This document shows, piece after piece, positions 29,381 to 38,158 of a stretch of DNA of 64,000 nt (positions within the stretch are counted from its first letter, which is position 1; each line of letters begins with the position of its first letter). The position numbers and the translations under genes are program-made. Below the pieces are notes generated by a model. The model saw only the letters and a program-made list of their open reading frames with translations, ran no database searches and had not been told where the DNA came from. Source of the stretch: CAYQSU01 sp964420325 (GTDB lineage: Bacteria; Pseudomonadota; Alphaproteobacteria; Rhodospirillales; Defluviicoccaceae); the NCBI GenBank assembly GCA_964420325.1, contig CAYQSU010000007.1:1-64000 (forward strand), written 5' to 3'.

Positions 29381-31486
29381 TCAGCGGTCCGGCACTTGAG
29401 GAAGCGCGGGGTACGGCGGAAGGTCCGCCGCCGCGCGGTCGGAAAACCAGCGGTTCGCGTCCTTGGCAACGGGTGCTCCGCCGACGAAGGTGTTGGCGCG
29501 CACCAGCGGCTCGGGAACGTCCCGGGTGCGAAGAAAGCGCGCGCCGCCGATCCGGTCGATGACAACGGTGTTGCCTTCGATGACCGCGCTGTTCATCGCG
29601 TGGTCCTTCTCTCCTCGGCGACCCCGCTCCATCCCGATGGCGATGACATCGGCGTTCTGGCTGAACGGCCCCTCGCCCAGGACGTTGTTGCGGATCAGGA
29701 TCTCGCCGCCGTTGGGAAGGTCGATCAGCCGGCTGTCGCGCCCGTCGAGGGACGCGATGACGTTGTCCTCGATGATCGATCGCGCCGTCCGGCTCTTGAC
29801 TTCGTGGGCGCCGTCCTGGGCCGCCAAGATGGTGCTGCGACGGAGGACCAGTTCGTCGCCTCGCGTCACGTAGATGGCGTGGGCGAAGCCGCGGTGCCCC
29901 AGCCGTTCGAACCGGCTGTCCTCGATGACGACCCGGCCGCCCCCGCCGAGCAGCCCCTGCTCGCTGTCGCGGAAGTGGACCCGTCGAAGGGTGAGGTTGC
30001 GTCCGTGCATCTTGACGCAGGCGCCGTTGCCGTCGGCGACCGTGATGCCGTAGCATTCCAGGTCCTCGATCGTCGCATCGGAACCGAGAACGACGATCGC
30101 CGCTTGGCCGCGCGCTGCAAGCGTGTGGATCGCCGCGTTAGGCTCGCCGCGGATGGTCACGCCGTCGGCGTGAAGAACCGCCCCGCCGCCCCAGCGCCCC
30201 TCGCGGATGACGACCGTCGAGCCGTCACGCGCCGCCGCCACCGCCGCCGCCACCCGGCCGAAGCAGGTTTCCTTGCCGCCGTCGACGAGACAGGCCGCCG
30301 GAGCGTCCTGATCCACCCGCTCGCCCGGCACCGACGGCAGCCGGTACAGCCAGACACCCTCCGAGTCGTTGTTGTAGCCGGCGAAGATGTCGACCTCGGG
30401 AACGTAGATCCATTTCGAGAACACGCCGGCGGCGTGGACCGAGGTGGGGCCGGCGCTGTTCTCGTCGAGGAACCGCTCGAATGCACTGGTGTCCGGGTCC
30501 CAGGCCCACACCTCGCGGCTGCCAGGCCAGAGCACGAACCGGCCGGATGGCGGATGAAAGGCCAGGCCTCCCTTCAGACCGTCGGCGGTTTCCAGCGCGT
30601 CGGGAACGGCCGTGAGGAACGTCCAACGACCGAACTCTCCATCGTCGAGATCGACGGCAGCCAGCCCGCTCTCACGTCCGCCGTAGAACAGCACGACCAT
30701 GCGATGGCGGCGTTCGTCGTAGGCCATGGTGCCGTGGGTCCGGCCGAGTTGCTTCTGCGTCTGGCGGCGAAGGATCCTCCCCTGATGGTCGATCTCGGCG
30801 ATGATACCTTCGGTCGGCGGCCCCGCGGCCACGACCATCGCGCGCGTGCGCGGATTCCAGGCGGTCTTCGCCCGCCCGAGGCCGCCGATGTTCAGGTCAT
30901 GGATCGCCCACTCGAGCCGATCGGGATCGAACGACCAGGCGCGGTCGTCGTCACGATAGTGGCCGTCGGCGCAGAAACCGCCGTCGGCGAACACCCAGAC
31001 ACTGCTCGAAAGCGGATTCCAGAGGACGCCGTCATGGGTGCGGGCGCTCGCCCTGCCGAGGGCCGGCGCCGGGCAGAGCTTTCGGTCTTCTTGCGCCCGG
31101 TTCTCGCCGGTGAGGGGTGCAGGATCGGTCGCCCGTTGCCAGTTCAGCGAGTGAAGGTCGAACACGTACCATTCGTTGCCGCCATAGGCCGTGCCGCCAC
31201 CGCCCCAGAAGAACCAGCGCCGGCCGTCGAACGCCGCACCATTGCCGGAACGAACGACTCCCCGCGGTCCCCGACGCCCGCGAAGCGCCGGGCCTCGGTG
31301 CCTGGCATCAAGGGCGGTGAGCATGTCATCGGCGATCAGCGGAATCCGGCTGTGCGGCACCTCGAGCCATTGCCCGGGTCGCAGGTCACCGACGAGCGCC
31401 CTGAGCGCGGCGAGATCGTCGGCGTTCGGGGACAACGGCGCCAGTGCCGCCGCGACGACGGCGAGAAGGGCCAAGGCGGCGCGCAC
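29381..31486 (-). CDS. Secreted beta-propeller plus parallel beta-helix protein
   Basis: A 701-residue exported protein. The GTG at 31486 is favoured over a TTG at 31504 because GAGAGGA sits about seven bases before it and the signal peptide (ALALLAVVAAALAPLSP) follows at once. Residues about 60-390 look like a propeller: RRWFFWGGGGTAYGGNEWYV, VWVFADGGFCADGHY, GTMAYDERRHRMVVLFYGG, GGLAFHPPSGRFVLWPGSRE. From about 410 a right-handed beta-helix follows, with repeated rungs such as GVTIRGEPNAAIHTLA, ATIEDLECYGITVADGNGA, LTLRRVHFRDSEQGLL and ILIRNNVLGEG. It could bind, cleave or anchor the exopolysaccharide made by the convergent operon. No catalytic residues identified. Confidence 0.82.
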   Translation of the reverse strand: MRAALALLAVVAAALAPLSPNADDLAALRALVGDLRPGQWLEVPHSRIPLIADDMLTALDARHRGPALRGRRGPRGVVRSGNGAAFDGRRWFFWGGGGTAYGGNEWYVFDLHSLNWQRATDPAPLTGENRAQEDRKLCPAPALGRASARTHDGVLWNPLSSSVWVFADGGFCADGHYRDDDRAWSFDPDRLEWAIHDLNIGGLGRAKTAWNPRTRAMVVAAGPPTEGIIAEIDHQGRILRRQTQKQLGRTHGTMAYDERRHRMVVLFYGGRESGLAAVDLDDGEFGRWTFLTAVPDALETADGLKGGLAFHPPSGRFVLWPGSREVWAWDPDTSAFERFLDENSAGPTSVHAAGVFSKWIYVPEVDIFAGYNNDSEGVWLYRLPSVPGERVDQDAPAACLVDGGKETCFGRVAAAVAAARDGSTVVIREGRWGGGAVLHADGVTIRGEPNAAIHTLAARGQAAIVVLGSDATIEDLECYGITVADGNGACVKMHGRNLTLRRVHFRDSEQGLLGGGGRVVIEDSRFERLGHRGFAHAIYVTRGDELVLRRSTILAAQDGAHEVKSRTARSIIEDNVIASLDGRDSRLIDLPNGGEILIRNNVLGEGPFSQNADVIAIGMERGRRGEKDHAMNSAVIEGNTVVIDRIGGARFLRTRDVPEPLVRANTFVGGAPVAKDANRWFSDRAAADLPPYPALPQVPDR

Positions 31487-31592
31487 CAAGCGTCCTCTCT
31501 CCAAGGTCCGCCGGCGGTGTAGCCTACCTTGGTTTCAGAGACAACCCGCTCGTGTCGCGAGCCGCGCCCCCCCGCGCTCGCGCCGACGTCGG

Positions 31593-32030
31593 CTAATGCT
31601 CCGTCGCTGCCGGTTCCGCGGACTTCAGCAAGGGGTAGAGATCGTTTTCCTCGCGCCGCATGCGGTACTTCAACCGATCGAAGATCCGCCGTGTCTCGTA
31701 CGAGAACAGCCACGGATCGCGGCCGATCTCCGCCGGCGAAGCGTAGCGCTGGAAATAGGATCGGAACTCCTCGGCGAGGCCGCCCATGTTGGTGCGGAAC
31801 TGCTGTGCCTTCCGCCTGACCTCGGGATCGTCGCTCTGCACCAGGATCGGATAGACGTCCCGGTCCTCCGTTTCGAGGTGCATGCGGACCCGCATCGAGA
31901 TGTCCTGCAACAGATGCCGAATCGCCTCGGCCTCCGATGGTGCCGCGCCGCGATCGATGGCCAGGACGGCGTCGGCCATCACCTTGCTGATCTCGCTGTG
32001 CTGTGACTTCATGCTGTCGATGTCAATCAT
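31593..32030 (-). CDS. Hemerythrin-like (HHE-domain) protein with incomplete iron ligands
   Basis: A 145-residue four-helix protein. It matches the HHE pattern in helix A (MKSQHSEISKVMADAV), helix B (RMHLETEDRDVYPILV) and helix D (RMRREENDLYPLL), but the His normally found in helix C and the His before the EE in helix D are absent (Arg in its place). It may therefore bind a single metal or none. An FNR-type box lies 80 bases upstream of its start, so anaerobic control is likely. It is followed on the right by the hexulose-phosphate-synthase gene on the same strand. Confidence 0.82.
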   Translation of the reverse strand: MIDIDSMKSQHSEISKVMADAVLAIDRGAAPSEAEAIRHLLQDISMRVRMHLETEDRDVYPILVQSDDPEVRRKAQQFRTNMGGLAEEFRSYFQRYASPAEIGRDPWLFSYETRRIFDRLKYRMRREENDLYPLLKSAEPAATEH

Positions 32031-32109
32031 GCGATCCTCCCTGACCGCTCGGCAAACGGTCTCAAACCCGCCAACGTCTCACGTTATTGGCGAAGACCGC
32101 AGTGCGTCA

Positions 32110-32123
32110 TTGACGTTGATCAA
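32110..32123 (-). promoter_or_regulatory. FNR/FixK-type operator upstream of the hemerythrin-like gene
   Basis: TTGAC-GTTG-ATCAA is one base away from the palindromic consensus TTGAT-N4-ATCAA. It lies 80 bases before the ATG at 32030, a usual distance for activation. FNR-family activators such as FixK or Anr respond to low oxygen. Confidence 0.55.
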
Positions 32124-32145
32124 TGACAGGCGGCGGCCGTTGCAA

Positions 32146-32793
32146 TCAGCCGCGCCGGTCGAGCAACTCGCGGATCATGCGAGCGGCGACGGCAGGCTCC
32201 GACGCCCGGGCGATGGCACCGCCGACGATGACCACCTCCACGGCCGGGTAACGAGCAAGACCTGCGATCCCTCGCGCATCGAGGCCCCCCGCCACGGCGA
32301 GCCTGACCCGGGTCCCGAGCCGCTCCAATGCCGCGATCTTCGACAAGAGCGAGCGACCGGACCGTTGTTCGTCAATGCCGGTGTGAACGATCAGGTGCTC
32401 GATCGCCAAATCGCCGATTCGGTCGACGGCGGTCGCCGGCTCGTCCATCCCGATCGTATCCATCATCACGGCGCGGCCGCATGCCTTCGCCGCCCGAACC
32501 GCGGCAACGATCGTCTCGCGCGGTGCCGCGGCCAAGACGGTGGTGATGTCGGCGCCCGCTTCGAAGGCGAGTTCGGCCTCGAGAGCGCCGGTGTCGGCGG
32601 TCTTCATGTCGGCGACGATCGTCTTGTGCGGAAACCGGGCCTTGAGGGCACGAACCGCCGCGAGACCGCAGGTCTTGATCAGCGGGGTCCCCGCCTCAAG
32701 CCGGTCTGCGAACACCGCGACGCGTTCGGCCATGGCGAGCGCGTCGTCGAGCCCGACGAAGTCCAGGGCCAGCTGCAGCAACATCGCTCGCAT
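32146..32793 (-). CDS. 3-hexulose-6-phosphate synthase / 3-keto-L-gulonate-6-phosphate decarboxylase family enzyme
   Basis: A 215-residue TIM-barrel protein of the orotidine-decarboxylase superfamily. Motifs: LQLALDFVGLDDALAMAERV, EAGTPLIKTCGLAAVRALKA, the Mg/substrate site TIVADMKTADTG with the DxK pair, AGADITTVLAAAPRETI, HTGIDEQ and VAVAGGLDARGI-like (LAVAGGLDARGIAG). It condenses formaldehyde with ribulose 5-phosphate, or decarboxylates 3-keto-gulonate-6-phosphate; sequence alone does not decide. Normally a 6-phospho-3-hexuloisomerase gene is adjacent, but here it stands alone. The ATG at 32793 has GGTGGAG upstream. Confidence 0.85.
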   Translation of the reverse strand: MRAMLLQLALDFVGLDDALAMAERVAVFADRLEAGTPLIKTCGLAAVRALKARFPHKTIVADMKTADTGALEAELAFEAGADITTVLAAAPRETIVAAVRAAKACGRAVMMDTIGMDEPATAVDRIGDLAIEHLIVHTGIDEQRSGRSLLSKIAALERLGTRVRLAVAGGLDARGIAGLARYPAVEVVIVGGAIARASEPAVAARMIRELLDRRG

Positions 32794-32901
32794 CTCCACC
32801 GTTTGTTCCCCGGGAGGGGACCGCGGTTCGAGGGTACCGCTATGCGCGACGGGACCGCATGATACACTCCACCCCCTACCTCCCGTCATCGGAGTGTCGA
32901 C

Positions 32902-35091
32902 GTGCTCGTCCCGACCTGTCGATCGTTCGCCCTCATCATCGTTCTTTTCGTCATGATGGCGGGTCCGTCGGGTGTCCGCGGACAGCCATCCGGTGACTGG
33001 TCGCCCCCCGCGCTCGGCGAATGGCTCCGCATTCTCGAAGAGGCGGAGACCTATCTCCGAGGGCCGCAGCGGACGCCCGACGAAACAGGGCGGCAGCGGG
33101 CGCTCCTCGAAAGCGTGACGAAGGTGGCGAGGCTGGTCCGAGACCAGGCCGGGGAGCAGGTTGTGCGCACGCAGAAGCTTCTGATTGCGCTGGGTCCGCC
33201 TCCGGCCGAGGGCGAGCCGCCGGAAGCCCAGGATACGGCCTCCATGCGCAAGGGGCTTTCCGAAAGGGTTACGCTCCTGCGCAGCCGTGTTGCCGAGGCC
33301 AACCTCGCCCTGGCACGTGTCGAAGCCTTGGAGGATTACCTGTCCCAACAGGCTCGCGGGAAGCTCCGGGACCAACTCGAGCGCACGTATCCCTTGCCGT
33401 TCCTCCCTTCGGTGGTCGGCCAGGCGATCTCGGAGCTCCTGGGCCTGTTCAAGTCCCTGGCGCGTTCGCCGGTGGATTGGTACCACGGCCTCGACGCCGA
33501 GCAGCGCGTCAAACTGCATCGCTGGAACGCAGTCGGCGGTCTTGGCGTGCTGGCGAGCATCGCCGTCGCCTGGAGCCTGTCGCGACTGGTCCAGCGCAGG
33601 CTCGGTCCCGGGGCGGAGGGTGCAACACCAAGCTATGCCCGGCGGCTCGGCGCGGCGATCTCCATGGCTGTCGCCAAGGGGATGATACCCTCGACGCTCA
33701 TTGCCGGCCTCTATCTCGTTTTCCACCGTCCGGAGACGTTGCTGACTGGACAGCTGCTCGCGGTTGTCGACGGCATGTTGTGGGCTCTGCTCCTCTACAT
33801 CCTCATCACCGCCACCGCGCGCGCCATTCTCGAGCCCGATCATCCCTCCTGGCGGCTGACCGACCTCGCTCCCGACAATGCGCGCGCGATCGTTCGAAGG
33901 ATCACCTTNNNNNNNNNNNNNNNNNNNNNNNNNNNNNNNNNNNNNNNNNNNNNNNNNNNNNNNNNNNNNNNNNNNNNNNNNNNNNNNNNNNNNNNNNNNN
34001 NNNNNNNNGCGGCCTCCGCCTTTGCCCGCCGCCACCTCGGGCTCGGCCCGGAAGCCGATCGTCGAGCGGTGTTCTGGACCTCGTTCGCGATCGACCCCCT
34101 GCTCGTCCTGGTCGTCCTCTTCCTCGTCGCGCCGTTATGGGGCGTGCCGTGGGACGATCTCGTGCGACACGCTGCCGGCGTCGCCGAGGGCTTCAGGATC
34201 GGCACCATCACCATCTCGCCCGGCGCCCTGCTGTTCGCCATCGCCGTGTTCGCGGGCGTGCTGGTCGCGACGCGGTTCTTCCAGCGACTGCTCCTGGAGA
34301 ACGTGCTTCCCAACACCAAGATGGCCATCGGCTTGCAGCACACCCTGGTCACCGGCGTCAGCTATGTCGGGTACGCCCTGGCCCTCGCCGTGTCCATCTC
34401 CGTCGCCGGCATCGATCTCAGCAACCTGGCGATCGTTCTCGGCGCGCTTTCGGTGGGCATCGGCTTCGGCCTGCAGAACGTCGTCAACAACTTCGTTTCG
34501 GGCCTCATCCTGCTGATCGAGAGGCCGATCAAGGTTGGCGACTGGGTCATCATCGCCGGCCTCGAGGGCGTGGTGAAGCGCATCAACGTGCGGGCGACCG
34601 AGATCGAAACCTGGCAGCGCGCATCGGTGGTCGTGCCCAACGCCGAGGTGCTCTCGAATCCGCTCACCAACCTCACCCTCCGCGACCGCTACGGCCGGGT
34701 GGACCTCGCCGTCGGCGTCGCCTACGGGTCGGACACTCAGAGGGTGCGCTCCATCCTGCTCGACTGTGCGGCCAAGGAGCCCCGGGTCGTCTCCTATCCT
34801 TCGCCGTACGTCGTATTTCAGAGCTTCGGCGACTCGAGCCTCGGTTTCGAGCTGCGCTGCTTCACCGACGACGTCATGAACCGGCTGAGGATCTCCAGCG
34901 ACCTCAGGTTCGCCATCGACCAGCGCTTCCGCGAGGAGGGCATCGAGATCCCGTTTCCGCAGCGGGTCGTTCATTTCGCCGACAAGGAAGGCTTTGGCAT
35001 GGCAGCACCAGCGGTGCCCAGCCAGGCGCGCGAACCCCTGCGCACCGTGACATCCGGCGCCTCGCCGGCGGCGCCGCAACCGGGCGAGTGA
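32902..35091 (+). CDS. Mechanosensitive channel, MscS family with DUF3772-type N-terminus (interrupted by assembly gap)
   Basis: A large inner-membrane channel that opens under membrane tension and releases solutes after hypo-osmotic shock. The N-terminal signal peptide and periplasmic helical domain are of the DUF3772 type (LLIALGPPPAEGEPPEAQD, then paired helices). Membrane helices follow, then the MscS core IVLGALSVGIGFGLQNVVNN and the beta domain VGDWVIIAGLEGVVKRINVR with RASVVVPNAEVLSNPLTNLT. One hundred N interrupt the transmembrane part. The two sides are in the same frame if the gap is 100 bases, but its real length is unknown, so the roughly 729-residue length is provisional. Start: GTG at 32902. 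Confidence 0.88.
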   Translation: MLVPTCRSFALIIVLFVMMAGPSGVRGQPSGDWSPPALGEWLRILEEAETYLRGPQRTPDETGRQRALLESVTKVARLVRDQAGEQVVRTQKLLIALGPPPAEGEPPEAQDTASMRKGLSERVTLLRSRVAEANLALARVEALEDYLSQQARGKLRDQLERTYPLPFLPSVVGQAISELLGLFKSLARSPVDWYHGLDAEQRVKLHRWNAVGGLGVLASIAVAWSLSRLVQRRLGPGAEGATPSYARRLGAAISMAVAKGMIPSTLIAGLYLVFHRPETLLTGQLLAVVDGMLWALLLYILITATARAILEPDHPSWRLTDLAPDNARAIVRRITXXXXXXXXXXXXXXXXXXXXXXXXXXXXXXXXXXAASAFARRHLGLGPEADRRAVFWTSFAIDPLLVLVVLFLVAPLWGVPWDDLVRHAAGVAEGFRIGTITISPGALLFAIAVFAGVLVATRFFQRLLLENVLPNTKMAIGLQHTLVTGVSYVGYALALAVSISVAGIDLSNLAIVLGALSVGIGFGLQNVVNNFVSGLILLIERPIKVGDWVIIAGLEGVVKRINVRATEIETWQRASVVVPNAEVLSNPLTNLTLRDRYGRVDLAVGVAYGSDTQRVRSILLDCAAKEPRVVSYPSPYVVFQSFGDSSLGFELRCFTDDVMNRLRISSDLRFAIDQRFREEGIEIPFPQRVVHFADKEGFGMAAPAVPSQAREPLRTVTSGASPAAPQPGE
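33909..34008. other. Assembly gap of 100 N
   Basis: Exactly 100 undetermined bases, the conventional placeholder for a scaffold gap of unknown size. It removes part of the membrane domain of the MscS gene. Confidence 0.99.
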
Positions 35092-35180
35092 TGTTTGCAT
35101 TCCGACTGCGGCGACCTAGAATCGACCGATCCATTGCCCCGTAGCGACGGGCGACCGGGGCATCACAGGGAGGATATGTC

Positions 35181-35768
35181 ATGAACGGAAAGAAGATCCT
35201 CATGCTCGTCGGCGATTTCGGCGAGGACTACGAGATCATGGTGCCGTTCCAGGCGCTGCAGATGGTCGGCCACGCGGTTCACGCGGTCTGTCCCGACAAG
35301 AAGGCGGGCGACGCGATCCGCACTGCCATCCACGACTTCGAAGGCGACCAGACCTACACCGAGAAGCGTGGCCACAACTTCACGCTGAACGCCACCTTCG
35401 CCGACGTCAACGAACGGGACTACGACGCGCTGGTGATCCCCGGCGGGCGCGCCCCCGAGTACCTCCGCCTGAACGACCGGGTGCTGGCCATCGTCCGCCA
35501 CTTCGCCTCCGCGGGCAAGCCGATCGCCGCCATCTGCCATGGCGCCCAGGTGCTGGCGGCGGCGGGGATCATCGGCGGCAAGCGGGTCTCGGCCTACCCA
35601 GCCTGCGCACCGGAAGTGCGGCTGGCCGGGGGGCAGTATGCGGAGATCGCCATCGACGATGCCGTAACGGACGGCAATCTGGTGACCGCGCCGGCGTGGC
35701 CCGCCCACCCCGCCTGGCTGAGCCGGTTCCTCGCCGTGCTCGGCACCGAGATCGCCCAGGCGGCGTAA
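35181..35768 (+). CDS. DJ-1/PfpI-family protein (class I glutamine amidotransferase-like)
   Basis: A 195-residue cytoplasmic protein with the nucleophile elbow [14 protein letters not shown] (Cys near residue 118) and the acidic partner in [19 protein letters not shown]. The family includes intracellular proteases, glyoxalases/deglycases and chaperones; the exact activity is not decidable. GGGAGG precedes the ATG. It is a single gene between the MscS and CoA-transferase genes. Confidence 0.93.
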   Translation: MNGKKILMLVGDFGEDYEIMVPFQALQMVGHAVHAVCPDKKAGDAIRTAIHDFEGDQTYTEKRGHNFTLNATFADVNERDYDALVIPGGRAPEYLRLNDRVLAIVRHFASAGKPIAAICHGAQVLAAAGIIGGKRVSAYPACAPEVRLAGGQYAEIAIDDAVTDGNLVTAPAWPAHPAWLSRFLAVLGTEIAQAA

Positions 35769-35862
35769 GCCCGGCGGCACCGAACCCGCATTCGTCCACT
35801 CCAGGCCGGCGCCGGGGAACCAAGCAAAGCCGCCCGGCGCCGGCACCAGGTGGGTCTCGACC

Positions 35863-37116
35863 ATGCCGAGGACGATCGCTCCCGCCGAGGTCGCGGGCCT
35901 GCTCAAGCCCGACCTCGCCATCTACGCGCCCGGTGCAGCCGGCGAATCCCCGCTCCTGGTCGATGCGATCCGCGCCGCGCCGGACGCCTCAGCGGATGTC
36001 CGCTTCATCGGCGTCTGGATCCCCGGCATCAACCGGGTCGACTACGCCGGCCTGCATCCGACGGCTCGGTCGACCGCGTTCTTCGTCGGACCCGCGCTCC
36101 GCGACTCCTTTGCTGCCGGACGGATCGATTATGTGCCGCTGTCCTACCACGCGACGTACGCGTACCTCCGCGATCACGCCCGCATCGACCTGGCGCTGCT
36201 CCACGTCTCCCTCCCGGATGCGGAGGGCCGAGTGAGTCTCGGCGTCGCCAACGATTTCACGCCAGCGATCGTCAACAAGGCGGCGATCAAGGTCGCCCAC
36301 GTCAATCCCTCGATGCCGAGAACGGCCGGCGCGGCCACGCTTTCCCTCGCCGATCTCGACTACGTCTGCGAGGAAGCATGCCCTCTGCAAGGCACACAGG
36401 CGAAGGAGGATGCCGTTTTCTCCGCCATCGGCGAGCACGTCGCCACCCTGGTCGAAGACGGCGACACGGTCGAGGTCGGTGTCGGCGGCGTGCAGGGCGT
36501 GGTGAGCCGGCTTGGCGGCAAGCGAAACCTCACGATCCACGCCGGCTTGATCAGCGACGCGGTCCTGTCGCTCACCGAAGCCGGAGCCATCGCCGATCGT
36601 CCCGGTGCCATCACCACCGGCGTCGCCTGGGGCAGCGAGCGCCTCTATGCCTTCGTCGCCGAGGATCCGCGCGTCCGCTTCGCCCCCGTCGGCTGGACCC
36701 ACGACGTCGGCACGCTCAGGGCCATCCGCCGGTTCATCGCCGTCAACGCCGTCATCGAGGTCGATCTCCTCGGCCAGGCCAACGCCGAGATGATCGGCGG
36801 CCGCCAGATCTCGAGCGCCGGCGGCATCACCGACTTTATGCGCGGCGCCCGCCTGTCCCCGGGCGGCCTTGCCGTCGTGGCTCTGCCGGCCGCTGCCCGC
36901 GGCGGCTCCGTCTCCCGCATCGTTCCATGCCTCGAGCCGGGAACTGCCGTCAGCGTCGCCCGCGGCGACATGGACGTCGTCGTCACCGAGTTCGGCGTCG
37001 CCGATCTGCGCACGGCCTCCGTCGACCGGCGCGCGGACGCCTTGATCTCGGTCGCCGCACCGCAGTTCCGCGAGGACTTGCGGGCCGCCTGGCACGCGCG
37101 CCGCCACCGCATGTAG
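35863..37116 (+). CDS. Acetyl-CoA hydrolase/transferase family (4-hydroxybutyrate CoA-transferase-like)
   Basis: A 417-residue family-I-type CoA transferase that moves CoA between carboxylic acids or hydrolyses acyl-CoA. Typical regions: YVPLSYHATYAYLRDHARID, HVSLPDAEGRVSLGVANDF, LVEDGDTVEVGVGGVQGVVS, LSLTEAGAIADRP, ISSAGGITDFMRGARLSPGG and DVVVTEFGVADLRTASVDRR near the C-terminus. The catalytic Glu is probably in the INAVIEVDL-equivalent stretch (FIAVNAVIEVDLLGQANAE). The substrate is unknown. Confidence 0.9.
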   Translation: MPRTIAPAEVAGLLKPDLAIYAPGAAGESPLLVDAIRAAPDASADVRFIGVWIPGINRVDYAGLHPTARSTAFFVGPALRDSFAAGRIDYVPLSYHATYAYLRDHARIDLALLHVSLPDAEGRVSLGVANDFTPAIVNKAAIKVAHVNPSMPRTAGAATLSLADLDYVCEEACPLQGTQAKEDAVFSAIGEHVATLVEDGDTVEVGVGGVQGVVSRLGGKRNLTIHAGLISDAVLSLTEAGAIADRPGAITTGVAWGSERLYAFVAEDPRVRFAPVGWTHDVGTLRAIRRFIAVNAVIEVDLLGQANAEMIGGRQISSAGGITDFMRGARLSPGGLAVVALPAAARGGSVSRIVPCLEPGTAVSVARGDMDVVVTEFGVADLRTASVDRRADALISVAAPQFREDLRAAWHARRHRM

Positions 37117-37196
37117 CTCCCGAGCGTCGAAAGCCGCCCGTTTGCCGGCCGATGGTCTTTTCTACCATGAAGAGACGGCCGAGCAATTTTCCCGTT

Positions 37197-37224
37197 TTGC
37201 GCGTATCGCTTCTTGCTCTATGAT
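37197..37224 (+). promoter_or_regulatory. Sigma-70-type promoter for the PhyH gene
   Basis: TTGCGC (37197-37202) and TATGAT (37219-37224) are 16 bases apart; the -10 matches five of six positions. It implies transcription from about 37231, which excludes the in-frame TTG at 37213 as the start of the next gene. Confidence 0.4.
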
Positions 37225-37248
37225 GGGGGATCGGCGGCGACGAGGGGC

Positions 37249-38142
37249 ATGGAGTGCCGACGCATGGTCCGCGGAAGGCAGGCACGAACTCGGGTCGACG
37301 GCGCCCCGACCACAAGCGCCGAGGCGCAGGTCGGCGGGGCGGCGTCCGGAACCGATTTCGAAACCCTGGGCTACGCCGTTGTTCGCGGCGTGTTCCGATC
37401 GGACGATATCGCCGAGCTCTCCGGCGCCTGCGACCGGTTCTATGCCGAAGGGGTGCGCGCCGGGACGCCCTTCTGTCGCGGCCCGACGCTGTTCCAGGTG
37501 ACGCCCGACGCCCGGCTCGGGTCGATCGTCCGCTACGTGCGGTGGCCGTCCTATCTGGATGAGACCCTGGACCGATACCGCCTGGATCTCCGACTGTTCG
37601 AGATCGTGAGGCCCCTGATCGGCGATGATCTCAAGCAGATCGTCAATCAGATCCACTGGAAGCCGCCCGGCGCCGCGATGACCGACTTCGGCCTGCATCA
37701 GGACATCCGCTTCCGCCGACCACGGGAGGCGTACCGCGAGCCGTTGCGTTCCTATGTGCAGACGGCGATCGCGATCGATCCGCACGGCCCGAGGAACGGC
37801 GGCCTCGTCGTCTACCCGGGCAGCCACCGGCAGGGCGAGCTCGCCCTCGGCGGCGAAACCCGGGTGATGGACACCCCGTTCGCGGCGACCGACCTGGAGC
37901 GGATCGGCCTCGATCCCGGGCGTCTCGTCCACCTTGAGCTCGACCCCGGCGACGTGGCGCTCTGGAACCTGTTCACCGTCCACGGCTCGGGCCGCAACCG
38001 GTCGAAGCGGGATCGCCGCATCTACATCAACGGCTTCGTCACCGCCGAGAGCTGCGACGTCGGCCTCTGGGCGTTCCGCGGCGGAGTCCCGGTGCCGCTC
38101 TCCGAGGCCGATCCGGAAGGACGCGCGAGCGTCCTCGTCTGA
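37249..38142 (+). CDS. Phytanoyl-CoA dioxygenase (PhyH) family protein
   Basis: A protein of about 297 residues, probably an Fe(II)/2-oxoglutarate-dependent oxygenase acting on a small molecule. The iron triad is visible: HxD in FGLHQDIRFRRPRE and the distal His in NLFTVHGSGRNRSKRDRR, with the 2-oxoglutarate-binding Arg in the last motif. GGLVVYPGSHRQGELALGG is the usual core strand. The start is the ATG at 37249, or the one at 37264; the promoter at 37197-37224 argues against an earlier TTG. The substrate is unknown. Confidence 0.9.
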   Translation: MECRRMVRGRQARTRVDGAPTTSAEAQVGGAASGTDFETLGYAVVRGVFRSDDIAELSGACDRFYAEGVRAGTPFCRGPTLFQVTPDARLGSIVRYVRWPSYLDETLDRYRLDLRLFEIVRPLIGDDLKQIVNQIHWKPPGAAMTDFGLHQDIRFRRPREAYREPLRSYVQTAIAIDPHGPRNGGLVVYPGSHRQGELALGGETRVMDTPFAATDLERIGLDPGRLVHLELDPGDVALWNLFTVHGSGRNRSKRDRRIYINGFVTAESCDVGLWAFRGGVPVPLSEADPEGRASVLV

Positions 38143-38158
38143 CCGGCGCCACGTTGCG

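Noticed and set aside
29396..31522. 708-codon plus-strand frame opposite the propeller/beta-helix gene
   Set aside because: Shadow of the minus-strand gene, whose signal peptide, ribosome site and beta-helix repeats are convincing.
32146..34035. 629-codon minus-strand frame that spans the N gap
   Set aside because: Only the last 215 codons (32146-32793) match a family; the rest is the antisense of the MscS gene and passes through undetermined bases.
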